Below, one piece after another: positions 1 through 9,021 of a stretch of 39,339 nt of DNA. The notes beneath the pieces are model-generated. The model saw only the letters and a program-made list of their open reading frames with translations, ran no database searches and was not told where the DNA came from. Numbering within the stretch: position 1 is the stretch's first letter; each line of letters opens with the position of its first letter. Both the position numbers and the translations under genes were made by a program. Source of the stretch: Candidatus Obscuribacterales bacterium (lineage in GTDB: Bacteria > Cyanobacteriota > Vampirovibrionia > Obscuribacterales > Obscuribacteraceae); the NCBI GenBank assembly GCA_019746975.1, contig JAIERK010000159.1, forward strand, positions 1-39,339, given 5' to 3'.

Positions 1-92
1 CGCGGGTAAACCGACAGCGTAATGGTTGATAACGCCAGAAGAACCAGTCTCAGACCTTTACGGCGAGCGGTTGTAAGACTTCGATGCAACAT
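1..92 (-). CDS. Exported protein of unknown function, N-terminal fragment (runs off left edge)
   Basis: Reading leftwards from an ATG at 92-90, an open frame continues to the window edge for about 30 codons. It has the shape of a signal peptide: a basic start (MLHRSLTTARRKG) followed by a hydrophobic run (LRLVLLALSTITLSVY). An in-frame TAA lies three codons upstream of the ATG, so the start cannot lie much further out. No convincing Shine-Dalgarno sequence precedes it; TTG at the second codon is an alternative start. It follows the next minus-strand gene by about 97 nt and may be co-transcribed with it. The mature part is outside the window, so no function can be given. Confidence 0.5.
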   Translation of the reverse strand, partial: MLHRSLTTARRKGLRLVLLALSTITLSVYP

Positions 93-189
93 AGAAAGTT
101 AGCGGTCACTGAGGAATTCCGCCATAGATGATAGCCGATTTCAGGAGACCTTAACGGTGAAACAGAACGGCTCAAGAAAGGAACGATGA

Positions 190-903
190 CTAGCGCCGCC
201 GTCCCTGGAGCGCGTAGGTTACTTGAGCTCTGGGTCCGGGTTCGCCTTGCTTAATGATCGATATTCGCTCGAGTCCATTGAATTGAGCGCCGCCAGGGAC
301 GAGCTGCATGACGATGGCCTCTTGCGCCATAGTATTTTTAATCGGATGCTGATACCGGATGAATGCCGTATCTCCCTGAACTTTGTCCACAAAAATCGAA
401 CTCTTGACGCCGGCCTGGTTGTTGAAGGCGTAGCCGCCGCGGGGGTCGCCGGAGATGTTCCAGATGTCTTGGGTCTGCTCCGAGAAAATTGTCGGGATCG
501 CCGCCTGGAATTGTGGCTGCGCTTGAATGTCTTTGCGCATTCCACTGACCTGCCAGGCGCCTAGAAAGCCTTGCGGAAGCGCCACTGATTGCTGCGCTTG
601 CACTTTGAACGGGACAAGCGGTCGCATTGTGTCTTGCGCGCCACCCTGCAGCTTCATGGTCTTTGCTGGCGGTTTTTTCTTGGGTGGAGCGACATGCCTG
701 TCGACATTGCCCTGCAATTGAGGTGTGGGCACCGCCTGAGGGGCAGGATACTCGTATTCGCCTGAATTCGGGTTCTGAAGGTAGCCTCTTTCCTCGACGC
801 CCAGTTTGAATGGCTGCTGAGCCGAGGCCAGTTGAGCTGCACCGAGCCCTACCATCGCTAATAACAGTGACAGCGCAGGTCGTGCAATCGCAGGTTTCAT
901 CAT
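190..903 (-). CDS. Exported protein of unknown function, proline-rich N-terminal half
   Basis: I do not recognise a family. The predicted protein has 237 residues. It starts with a clear signal peptide (MMKPAIARPALSLLLAMVGL, cleavage expected after LASA near residue 28). A Pro/Gln/Lys-rich stretch of about 80 residues follows, then a more ordered C-terminal half with alternating hydrophobic residues that looks like a small beta-rich domain (around GAWQVSG, then IFVDKVQGDTAFIRY). The frame is open for 14 codons further upstream, but the ATG at 903 is preferred: a GAGAGG lies 7 nt before it and the signal peptide begins there. The ATG at 900 is equally possible. It belongs to a run of minus-strand genes for exported proteins at the left end. 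Function unknown. Confidence 0.72.
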   Translation of the reverse strand: MMKPAIARPALSLLLAMVGLGAAQLASAQQPFKLGVEERGYLQNPNSGEYEYPAPQAVPTPQLQGNVDRHVAPPKKKPPAKTMKLQGGAQDTMRPLVPFKVQAQQSVALPQGFLGAWQVSGMRKDIQAQPQFQAAIPTIFSEQTQDIWNISGDPRGGYAFNNQAGVKSSIFVDKVQGDTAFIRYQHPIKNTMAQEAIVMQLVPGGAQFNGLERISIIKQGEPGPRAQVTYALQGRRR

Positions 904-1070
904 CAGCATTCCTCTCAGGCTACTCTCGCAGGGCATCCAGGCCAATTTGATCAGTATTTTAAACTGTTCTCATTATTTAAACCCACTTTTAAACCCTTCA
1001 CAAGTAGCTTTTTCCTGAAGCTAAACGGCCTGAGGTTAAAACTCAGACAGGCAATGGCAAAACGAATTGC

Positions 1071-1856
1071 CTACTTCGTCGGCTTCTGGGCGGGGGCGGC
1101 TTTCTGGGCGAGCTCTACAGTGGAGACTTGCTCGGAGAAGCCCATATCGACCAGGCGCTTGTAGGCCGCTTGACCGGTTGCTGTCGTAGGCTCTGCCGTT
1201 ACAATGTCGACGAGCGGACCAAGCGCTTCGGGATAGCGATTTTGCTTGATGTACAGGTCTGCTTTCAGTAATTTCGCTCTATTCTTCAGCTGGCTGAATT
1301 TGAGACCGATCTCCTTCTCCTTGAGCGCATGAGCCTTGGTCGCATCAGCCTTCTCAAAAGCTTTGAACATCTTCCAGTGCGCATCTGCGACGTCCTGGAG
1401 CCATTCTGAAAGCGCATATATGCTGTCTTTCACTTCATCCGGTCTGGAAACTGCCAATCGATTGCTCAAATCTTCGAGGCGGATTCTCGCTTCCTCTGCG
1501 GAAAGTGGAAGTTGATTGTAGATGCTGTCAATCTTCGCGCTGTTGGGTGCCTGACGCGGAGCGCCATTTGCAGGTGCGCCCTGATGATTGCCACCAGGTA
1601 TAGGCGCTGTGTCGAAGAGACCCGGTGCGGGCGCGGAATAAGCGCCGTTGCCCGGCATAGGCGATCCGCCTGGCAATGGCGAGCCCTGTGCATTAGCCGC
1701 ACCAGGAGACATGAACAATGACGCGGTCGAAACCACTCCTACCATCGCCAGCCGTCTCGTAAGCTCTGCCAGCCCTGCTTGACTATTGGCTGCGAGGGCT
1801 TGAGTCTCGGACGCGGTAGATTTACCTGCTCGTCGTTTGGCGCGCTTGAATTGCAT
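1071..1856 (-). CDS. Exported helical protein of unknown function with possible TPR-like C-terminus
   Basis: 261 residues. A long basic N-terminal region (about 36 residues) precedes a hydrophobic core (LAMVGVVSTASLFM) and a likely signal-peptidase site ANA|Q near residue 56. Residues 57-105 are Gly/Pro/Ala/Asn-rich and look disordered. From about residue 107 the protein is predicted to be all-helical. The segment LLKADLYIKQNRYPEALGPL near residue 205 has the spacing of a TPR helix pair, but one unit is not enough to assign the family. It is divergent from the giant S55-type gene, with 88 nt between the starts, so the two promoters must share or overlap that interval. A GGTGA about 10 nt upstream is a weak ribosome-binding site. 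Function unknown. Confidence 0.72.
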   Translation of the reverse strand: MQFKRAKRRAGKSTASETQALAANSQAGLAELTRRLAMVGVVSTASLFMSPGAANAQGSPLPGGSPMPGNGAYSAPAPGLFDTAPIPGGNHQGAPANGAPRQAPNSAKIDSIYNQLPLSAEEARIRLEDLSNRLAVSRPDEVKDSIYALSEWLQDVADAHWKMFKAFEKADATKAHALKEKEIGLKFSQLKNRAKLLKADLYIKQNRYPEALGPLVDIVTAEPTTATGQAAYKRLVDMGFSEQVSTVELAQKAAPAQKPTK

Positions 1857-1944
1857 TGTCTATTCACCGGTAGAGGAAACGTCGTCCAGTTCCAGATTCA
1901 TCAAGAAATGAATTGGATAACTGCTATGACGAAGATCTTATCAA

Positions 1945-4900
1945 ATGCATCTTGGCTTTTTCTGTATCTTCAACTCTGATAGGATGAGAGCTTACTATGG
2001 TGGCGCATCCTTGAAGCCAGCACCTGTTAAGGTTCTTTCTAAGTGTGCGGCGGCATCGACGTTCCGATTTTTTCATAAGGCATCTGCGACCGTGCGGATT
2101 CTAATCCTCGTTCTTGTTCTACTGAGCTTCATTTCGGCTCCCATCCCCGCTTTTGGGGAGACGTCCGCAGCGACTTCCAGCGGACCTCAAGAAATAAATT
2201 ATTTTTCGACCGATGACAGCGACTTTATCCGTAAGTACCTGAAACCGGGAACCTTCATGAGGGCAGATGAGGTCAAGCCCGGGATGGAAGGCTACGGTCT
2301 GAGTGTTTTTAAAGGCACCAAAATCGAGCGATTTCACGTCAAAGTCATTGGTGTGATGCGACGCGTGATCAATGGTAAAGATGCCATTCTCGTGCGTTTG
2401 TCCGGACCCGCAATCGGCAAGAATAATGTCATCCGCGGCATGTCCGGCAGTCCGGTCTATATCGACGATAAGTTGATTGGAGCCGTCTCTTATGGCTTCG
2501 ATTTTTCGATGGAACCTATAGCAGGCGTCACACCGATTGTAGAGATGCTCGATGCGGTTGCAAAGCCACTAGAGGTCGACAAGGCCAATAATACCAACAA
2601 GATAGGTTTAGCTCCAGCAAAGGCACGGCTCACCCTCTCACCTTCAATGATAACCTCGGATTCTGATGAATTGCGTGCTTTCAGGCGCCGAATGGTTCTA
2701 ACTTCGGCACCGAAGATGGTGCCCTTAGTCTCTCCGGTTTCGTTGAGCGGTTTTTCACAAAGAGCACAAGAGTTTTTGAAAAAACGATTTGAATCGGTCG
2801 GTCTGTCTGTTGCAGATGGTACTGGTGGCGGTTTGAATTCGGATGTGTCTCAGGCGGAGTTAAAAGAGGCCAACAATCTCAGACCCGGAAGTGCGATGGG
2901 CGTCATGCTCACTACCGGCGATTTCGAGTCGGCATCGACGGGAACCCTGACCGCGAGGTTCGGCGATCAGCTCGTCGGCTTCGGTCACCCCTTCGTGCAA
3001 GCCGGACCGGTCGATTTCCCAATGACCTCGGCCATCATTCACGATGTCCTGCCCAGCCTCTCGATTTCATTCAAGCTTTCGTCGCCGGTTTCTATTTTGG
3101 GCAATGTCTATTCCGATCGACCGTGGGCGGTCGGAGCTCAGCTTGCGGCTAGATCGAAGATGGTGCCTGTCACTATCGAGGTTACCGATGTCGAACGTCA
3201 CATCCGCAGGAAATTCTCTTCTAAGGTTATAGATCACGAGGACCTAACACCAGAACTGGTGGCTGCGTGTGCAATGTCAGCCGTAGATGCCACTTATCAG
3301 AGTTCCGCACCGTACGTCGCCCGGATAGCAACTCGAGTCGATGTGGAAAATGCACCGGCAATACAGCGATTCGACTGTTTGTCCAACGGCACGGGTAGCG
3401 CCTCCGCGACGTCGGTCCTCCGACCGTTTTTTTCGGATCCTGTGTCTGGCAACATCTATTCGATAACTTCGCGCATTCTTGGTAATCGATACAGCAAGAC
3501 CAGTCTCAAAAACGTCGATATGAAGATTGAGTTGGACACCGGTCGGAATTTGACCAGGATTGTCCGCGTCGCGACCGACAAGCCTGTAGTGCAGCCAGGC
3601 GACAATGTGCGCTTGTCATGCCAATTGGAGCCATACAATAAAGAGTTGTACACGGAATCAATCGACATCACAATTCCGAGAGACGCTCCGGACGGAGATC
3701 TCGTCATCGGCGTTACTGGCGGTAGCCAGTTCGATGAGCTCAGGCGGCGAATGAATCTGTCAGATCCTCCGTCTACGAGTCTTGTTCAGATTGTAAAACG
3801 CATTCAAGAGCGACCCAGGGGCGATCGCCTTTTCGCCGTGTTGGCTCTGCCGGAGCAGGCCATACATATCGACGGAGAGGTCTTACAGAGTCCTCCTGGA
3901 CATTGGAACAGACTGTTCTTCTCCAACAGATACACACACGGCCCAACGCTTGTTAACGGAGAGAGGCGCATCAGCAAGGAGCTCGAGTCCCTCGTCGATG
4001 GGATACACATTCTTGCCGTGACCGTGAAGCGCCCAGACGCATTCATGGAACGATCTCCCTGGTATGTAGCGACGGCAGAGGGTTCGGGTCGGGCAACAAT
4101 GGGAGCCTACGTCACAACGCAGGCTCAGAAAGCGATAGACAATCTGAGTAAGAGCGATTCGAAAGTCAAAGTTCCCGATGGAGTCGGCGTGAGCGGGTCG
4201 AGCGATTCGGCTGGTGTAGCGAAAACTACAGGTTTGTCGCTCTTCTCGCCATCGTCTCAGGATACTCACATCCGACCGGTGCAGGTCTGGAGTCAGAATG
4301 ACGATGCCGCCTTCAAGGGTGGCACCAGAAATGGTGTCATAGTCGATAATTGGGGCCGAATGTTTCCAGGCTTCGCCGAGAAAAAATCGGTAGGGCTCGA
4401 TGGTGCTTTGAGAGCCTGGTCCTCTGTCTGGAGTCAGGGTAGTCTCTACGTAGCTACATCCAACAAAGTCTTGCGATACTCACCTGGCAGAGCGGCGCCC
4501 TCAGAGGTGGCCAAATTTGATTGCGTTGCGATTCCGGCCCTGGCTGCCGGTTCGAAGGGGCAGATCTTCGCTGCTCTGGCTCCTGGAGGAAGAATCTGGG
4601 CCATTGATGGTAAAGGTGGCACGTCCGAAGTGACCAGGCTGGATTCATCGCTCATCACCTGCCTTGCTTTTGATAACAAAGATAACTTGTTCGCGGGAGT
4701 GGCTGGAGACGGTAAAGTTTACAAAATTTCGAAAGACGGCAGCGCGTCCGTTTTCTTTGATTCGGGCCAGGCACATGTGCTTTCGCTGTTTTTCGATGTG
4801 AGAAACGGACGACTATATGTCGCTTGTGGTGAGTCCGGCGAAGTCTATAGCCTCGGACCAGGCGGAGATGCTCGCGCCGAGCTTCACGTAGACGAGCATC

Positions 4901-6723
4901 TGGTCACAGGGGTGTGTCGCTCTGCCCGAGGGGATCTTTTTGTCACCACTGCTGGTGAAGGGCATCTCTATAGAGTGACACGTCAAGGCGAAGTGTCCGA
5001 CCTCGCGACCAGTCAGGCGTTCTACACCCTTTTTTACCACGCGGATAGCGACTCCGTTTTCGCTGGTGATGCCGAAGGCGATATCACTCAAATTGTGGAG
5101 GAGCCTCTGACAGGGCAATCATTTTTCGTACCGGTCAAGCACACCGAGCAAGAGGCTGTCGTATCCTTTTCCTCTGATGGTGCCGGCACACTCTATGCTT
5201 TGACCAGCAACCTTCCGTCGATTTTGAGCTTTCAAGTGAAGGCGGATGGCGCGTCTTTTGTTTCGCCAGTGAAAGACGCCGGACGGACTACTCACTGGTC
5301 GCTGTTGAATATTTTCGGCTCCTTCAACGAAGTAAGCAGCTCTCTGACGAAATCTGTTGCGGTTGAAACTCGCACCGGTGAATGCGCTCGTCCTGATCTG
5401 ACCTGGTCGGCGTGGACACAGGCGACTCCTTCCAACGAGGGCTTCCAGGTACAGAGTAAGTCTGGGCGATACTTTCAGTACCGACTCAAATGGCTGGATC
5501 GCAGTAGCGAAGGCGGGACGACCTTTCCCAATGGCAGAGACAGTGTCGTCGGCCGGGTGACGGTGACGTATTTGCCCACGAACATTCATCCTCGGTTCAC
5601 GGCCGTGTCCCTGATGGCTGGCTCCTACCTCTCCGATAGCGAGGATATCACAGTAACCACCGACGATCCTGACGGCGATAGCCTGGCCTTGGATGTCGAC
5701 GTCTCTAAAGACGGAGGCAAGAGTTGGATGAATCTCGTCGCAGATCTTCGCTCAGAGCCACAAAAAGGCAAGGTGGACTCGAAGACCGATAAGAAGTCTT
5801 CTGATGCAACCGGAAAATCTTCGGATAGCTCTGATACCTCATCCGATACCAAAGACAAATCCGGGGCTCGCGTCGATGTGTCCGGCGGCGGTGAAAATCC
5901 CTCTGGAAGTGGCGATACCGAGGACGGTGACAAGTCGGATGAAATGGACGATTCCACCGCAGGCTCAGATGACAGTGGGGAGTCGAAGGCTCCGTCGATA
6001 GATCCGGATGACTCGCCCGACAGCAACAGCTCCGTGTGGAGTGATCCGCGTTACGATCTCGCGGGCGACGGCTCGCAGCTCCAGGCTGGGGATGGTGACG
6101 AAGATACCCCGAGTAAGAACAAGAAAAAGCCCTCAGAGGATGGTTCCAAAGCCAAGGTGGAAAAGAAGGGTGACGATACTAAAAAGAAGAAAACCACTGC
6201 CAAAGACGGAAAGAACACCGAAAAGCCTGAAAGCACCAAGACCAAAAAGTCTGTCTCAGAGAGCCCGCAACCCACTAAATTCAATTGGCCGCTGCTCAGT
6301 AACACACTGAAAGATGGACACCACATTCTCCGTTTTACAGTCAGCGATGCGCCATCAAACCTGGTGTATCCCGAGTCGATGAAGTGTTATAGGTCTGTCG
6401 TCATTGACAACACGAAGCCGGTGATCTCGGGTGTTCGCGTTGAACTCACCAGAGGTCATCTCCTTCAACTCGATCTCAAAGCTGCCGATGAGACGTCGCC
6501 TATCGTCAATGCGACCTTTCAAGTCGACAAAGAGGAGCCGCGTGCCTTCGCAGTAAAAGACGGTCTAGCCGACAGAAAGAACCTGGCGCTTGGTGCGTCC
6601 GGCATCATCATCAGGAAAGGCACCCGTAAGGTAGTGATTGAAGTTGTAGATAAAGCAGGAAACAAGGCGACCAAGAGCATAAAACTATCTAGTCTTGGCA
6701 AGGAAGAGCCAGATAAGAAATAA
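1945..6723 (+). CDS. Giant exported SpoIVB-type (peptidase S55) protein with beta-propeller and acidic linker
   Basis: 1592 residues if the ATG at 1945 is used; the ATG at 1984 is also possible, and neither has a good ribosome-binding site. A hydrophobic segment at residues 51-70 (RILILVLVLLSFISAPIPAF) is a signal peptide or anchor. Residues about 95-210 match the S55 domain of the sporulation protease SpoIVB: a GMEGYGLSVFKGTKIERF block, then GMSGSP at 165-170 (Ser167 aligns with the serine of GDSGGP-type sites), then a downstream PIAGVTPI. A conserved-looking GHPF (His348) follows. Residues about 805-1100 contain repeated GxIxxI / LYVAxxxGxVYxI units typical of a beta-propeller. About 1110-1215 is a beta-sandwich-like region, about 1270-1440 is a Ser/Asp/Lys-rich linker, and the last ~150 residues look Ig-like. 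Protease activity is inferred from the motif only. The permease gene begins 27 nt downstream. Confidence 0.85.
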   Translation: MHLGFFCIFNSDRMRAYYGGASLKPAPVKVLSKCAAASTFRFFHKASATVRILILVLVLLSFISAPIPAFGETSAATSSGPQEINYFSTDDSDFIRKYLKPGTFMRADEVKPGMEGYGLSVFKGTKIERFHVKVIGVMRRVINGKDAILVRLSGPAIGKNNVIRGMSGSPVYIDDKLIGAVSYGFDFSMEPIAGVTPIVEMLDAVAKPLEVDKANNTNKIGLAPAKARLTLSPSMITSDSDELRAFRRRMVLTSAPKMVPLVSPVSLSGFSQRAQEFLKKRFESVGLSVADGTGGGLNSDVSQAELKEANNLRPGSAMGVMLTTGDFESASTGTLTARFGDQLVGFGHPFVQAGPVDFPMTSAIIHDVLPSLSISFKLSSPVSILGNVYSDRPWAVGAQLAARSKMVPVTIEVTDVERHIRRKFSSKVIDHEDLTPELVAACAMSAVDATYQSSAPYVARIATRVDVENAPAIQRFDCLSNGTGSASATSVLRPFFSDPVSGNIYSITSRILGNRYSKTSLKNVDMKIELDTGRNLTRIVRVATDKPVVQPGDNVRLSCQLEPYNKELYTESIDITIPRDAPDGDLVIGVTGGSQFDELRRRMNLSDPPSTSLVQIVKRIQERPRGDRLFAVLALPEQAIHIDGEVLQSPPGHWNRLFFSNRYTHGPTLVNGERRISKELESLVDGIHILAVTVKRPDAFMERSPWYVATAEGSGRATMGAYVTTQAQKAIDNLSKSDSKVKVPDGVGVSGSSDSAGVAKTTGLSLFSPSSQDTHIRPVQVWSQNDDAAFKGGTRNGVIVDNWGRMFPGFAEKKSVGLDGALRAWSSVWSQGSLYVATSNKVLRYSPGRAAPSEVAKFDCVAIPALAAGSKGQIFAALAPGGRIWAIDGKGGTSEVTRLDSSLITCLAFDNKDNLFAGVAGDGKVYKISKDGSASVFFDSGQAHVLSLFFDVRNGRLYVACGESGEVYSLGPGGDARAELHVDEHLVTGVCRSARGDLFVTTAGEGHLYRVTRQGEVSDLATSQAFYTLFYHADSDSVFAGDAEGDITQIVEEPLTGQSFFVPVKHTEQEAVVSFSSDGAGTLYALTSNLPSILSFQVKADGASFVSPVKDAGRTTHWSLLNIFGSFNEVSSSLTKSVAVETRTGECARPDLTWSAWTQATPSNEGFQVQSKSGRYFQYRLKWLDRSSEGGTTFPNGRDSVVGRVTVTYLPTNIHPRFTAVSLMAGSYLSDSEDITVTTDDPDGDSLALDVDVSKDGGKSWMNLVADLRSEPQKGKVDSKTDKKSSDATGKSSDSSDTSSDTKDKSGARVDVSGGGENPSGSGDTEDGDKSDEMDDSTAGSDDSGESKAPSIDPDDSPDSNSSVWSDPRYDLAGDGSQLQAGDGDEDTPSKNKKKPSEDGSKAKVEKKGDDTKKKKTTAKDGKNTEKPESTKTKKSVSESPQPTKFNWPLLSNTLKDGHHILRFTVSDAPSNLVYPESMKCYRSVVIDNTKPVISGVRVELTRGHLLQLDLKAADETSPIVNATFQVDKEEPRAFAVKDGLADRKNLALGASGIIIRKGTRKVVIEVVDKAGNKATKSIKLSSLGKEEPDKK

Positions 6724-6750
6724 CGGCCGGACTGAGCCGAAAGGATCGAA

Positions 6751-8325
6751 ATGGAAAATAGCGTCCTGTCCAAACTGTTGAGAACCAAACCCGCGGGAAT
6801 GCTGATCGACGAGGCCTACGAGCCGGAGCGGCAGATGAAGAAGACGTTGACCGCCCGCGATCTGATTGCATTCGGCGTAGGAGCGACTATTGGCTCGGGT
6901 ATTTTCGCCCTGACAGGGACAGCTGCTGCTGGAAGCGGTGCCGTTGCACTGAGGCAGTGGATTGACACGCCCGTTATCAATTTCGTTTTGGGTGCGGATC
7001 TCGGGCGGGAGGGCGCTGGTCCTGCTATCGTGTTGTCATTCTTGATTGCAGCGATTGCTTGCGGTTTTGCGGCTATGTGTTATGCAGAGTTGGCGGCCAT
7101 GATTCCGGTCTCCGGGTCGGCCTACACATTCGCCTATGCATCGCTCGGCGAGCTCATCGCCTGGATAATTGGTTGGGACTTGATGCTCGAATATGCTGTC
7201 GGCAACATCGCTGTTGCTGTCAGTTGGTCCGACCATTTCTTGCATTTTATCCACGGATTGTTTGGAATGCAGCTGCCGCTCTGGCTCACGACTGATTCGG
7301 CCACTGCGCTTACTCGCCTCTCGTCTCTTCCGAGAGACAATCCACAGTGGACATTTTATTCTTCGACCGATCTGCCTACGCTGTTCGGGCATCAAATTGC
7401 TTTGAACATTCCTGCATTCGTCATAGTCCTTTTGATCACGTGGGTTCTGGTGGTCGGTATTCAGGAGAGCGCTATAGTCAACACAATCGCCGTATTTATC
7501 AAAGTAGCGGTTGTCATTTTCGTAATCGGCTACGGAGCCGGGTTTGTAAAACCCGAGAATTGGGTTCCATTTGCACCAGGCGGGCTTGCCGGTATTATGG
7601 GTGGTGCGGCGATCGTCTTCTTTAGTTTCATCGGCTTCGATGCCGTGAGTTCGACGGCGGAGGAGACGAAAAACCCGCAGAAGGACATGCCAATCGGAAT
7701 GATTGGTAGCCTGATTATCTGCACTGTTCTCTATGCCGGGGTTTCCCTCGTACTCACTGGAATCATGCCGTATTCCAAGTACGTCAACGACGCTGCCCCC
7801 GTAGCTACGGCATTGGCTTCCACCGGACAGAGCTGGGCGCATGCATTGGTGAGTGTCGGCGCACTGGCTGGTATGACATCAGTTCTGTTGGTCTTTCAGC
7901 TTGGCCAGCCTAGAATCTTCATGGCTATGGCTCGCGACGGACTGTTGCCAAAGATCTTTGCTGTCCTACACCCGAAGTATAAAACTCCATTGTTGCCGAC
8001 TATTCTTACAGGCGTCCTGGTCGGAGTCGCTTCGCTGGTGATCGACATCGGTCAGGCTGCAGAGTTGACCAATATCGGAACGCTGGCCGCATTCATCATC
8101 GTATGTGGTGGCGTAATCTTGTTGCGAAAAACCGACAAGGACCGCGAACGTCCGTTCAAATGCCCTTTTGTCCCATTGGTTCCGATTCTCGGAATTGTTT
8201 TTTGCTTTATCCTGATGTTGAGCCTTCCAGTGGTCACGTGGATTCGATTCGTCGTATGGATGGCTGCAGGCGCCCTCGTTTACTTCCTTTACGGCTATCG
8301 AAAATCCGGTTTGAACAGAGTGTGA
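6751..8325 (+). CDS. APC-superfamily amino-acid permease, cationic amino acid transporter (CAT/YfnA-like)
   Basis: 524 residues, the usual length for the CAT branch of the APC family, which moves amino acids such as arginine or lysine across the cytoplasmic membrane. The hallmark of the first membrane helix, GVGATIGSGIF, lies near residues 42-52. It is followed by YAELAAMIPVSGSAYTFAY and by FFSFIGFDAVSSTAEETKNPQKD, both typical of this branch. About 12 hydrophobic segments are visible, and the C-terminus ends in several closely spaced helices. An AAAGGA lies 7 nt before the ATG. The gene starts 27 nt after the S55-type gene, so the two are probably one transcript, ending at the hairpin at 8427-8459. 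Substrate specificity cannot be read from the sequence. Confidence 0.93.
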   Translation: MENSVLSKLLRTKPAGMLIDEAYEPERQMKKTLTARDLIAFGVGATIGSGIFALTGTAAAGSGAVALRQWIDTPVINFVLGADLGREGAGPAIVLSFLIAAIACGFAAMCYAELAAMIPVSGSAYTFAYASLGELIAWIIGWDLMLEYAVGNIAVAVSWSDHFLHFIHGLFGMQLPLWLTTDSATALTRLSSLPRDNPQWTFYSSTDLPTLFGHQIALNIPAFVIVLLITWVLVVGIQESAIVNTIAVFIKVAVVIFVIGYGAGFVKPENWVPFAPGGLAGIMGGAAIVFFSFIGFDAVSSTAEETKNPQKDMPIGMIGSLIICTVLYAGVSLVLTGIMPYSKYVNDAAPVATALASTGQSWAHALVSVGALAGMTSVLLVFQLGQPRIFMAMARDGLLPKIFAVLHPKYKTPLLPTILTGVLVGVASLVIDIGQAAELTNIGTLAAFIIVCGGVILLRKTDKDRERPFKCPFVPLVPILGIVFCFILMLSLPVVTWIRFVVWMAAGALVYFLYGYRKSGLNRV

Positions 8326-8426
8326 AGACCGCGAAGCTGCGACCTCCGGCGTTTCGTCGGCTTCAAGAGAGCACCGCGAACGATCTCGCCCGTAATGTTT
8401 AGGAACAGGTAAACATCGTGGAAATA

Positions 8427-8459
8427 AGAGAAGGAAGCCCATCACGAGCTTCCTTCTCT
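8427..8459. terminator. Bidirectional intrinsic terminator between permease and hsp20
   Basis: A perfect 12-bp stem (AGAGAAGGAAGC with GCTTCCTTCTCT) with a 9-nt loop lies between two convergent genes. On the minus strand the stem is followed by TATTTCC, a short U-rich tail. On the plus strand the tail is less U-rich. The position suits both genes. Confidence 0.8.
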
Positions 8460-8481
8460 GGTCTTCAGGGAATACTTTTGC

Positions 8482-9021
8482 TTACTTCACTGAAACCTTG
8501 CGGGAGTTTTCTTTATGCATCCGGGTTTCCAGCATGTGCTGTTCGATTGCACCTGCCGAGACTGGAATTCTAACTGCTGCTTCGAACTTCGGAATGCTGA
8601 TGAACAGAATACCTCGGTCGAGACGAGCTTCGATTTCTTCAGTGGTGATATCTTCTTCGAATTCGAATTCACGAACGAGGAAATGGCAAGGAAGCTCTTT
8701 TCTCAAGTATGTCGCTCTCTCTTCGAACATACTAGGAGTGCGCTTTGCTACCAGATACAGGTAGTTGCCTTCTGCTTTGAGTTCTACATCATCGAGCACT
8801 ACGCCAGGTAGCGAAACTTCCAAGATGAAGCGATCGTCGAGTTCGAGAACATCTGTTTCGGGAGCGCTGTAGCTCGTGTAAGGGTCCCATTCCATACCCA
8901 TCATTCTGTTGAGCGCTTCATAACGCGAATCATGACGCGAATGTTGACGGCCGTTGAAAAAACCACGTTGTAGTCTTTCTCTTTGTGAGAGATTGCACTC
9001 TGAGGTTCTCATATGCAGCAT
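8482..9021 (-). CDS. Hsp20 / alpha-crystallin family small heat-shock protein
   Basis: 179 residues. An ATP-independent holdase chaperone that binds unfolding proteins in the cytoplasm. The alpha-crystallin domain spans about residues 55-155: it opens with ETDVLELDDRFILEVSLPGV, contains LKAEGNYLYLVAKR, and closes with EIEARLDRGILFISIPK. The C-terminal IxI/V anchoring motif is present as RIPV. The N-terminal ~45 residues are Arg-, Asn- and His-rich, and the domain carries a few more acidic residues than usual. A strong AAGGAGG lies 9 nt before the ATG. No CIRCE element (HrcA operator) is visible upstream, so heat control, if present, uses another route. It stands alone, convergent with the permease. 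Confidence 0.93.
   Translation of the reverse strand: MLHMRTSECNLSQRERLQRGFFNGRQHSRHDSRYEALNRMMGMEWDPYTSYSAPETDVLELDDRFILEVSLPGVVLDDVELKAEGNYLYLVAKRTPSMFEERATYLRKELPCHFLVREFEFEEDITTEEIEARLDRGILFISIPKFEAAVRIPVSAGAIEQHMLETRMHKENSRKVSVK

Noticed and set aside
7036..7842. Open frame of 268 codons on the minus strand
   Set aside because: It lies wholly inside the amino-acid permease gene in antisense, has no membrane or domain character and is Arg/Asp/His-rich as expected for a reverse-strand shadow.
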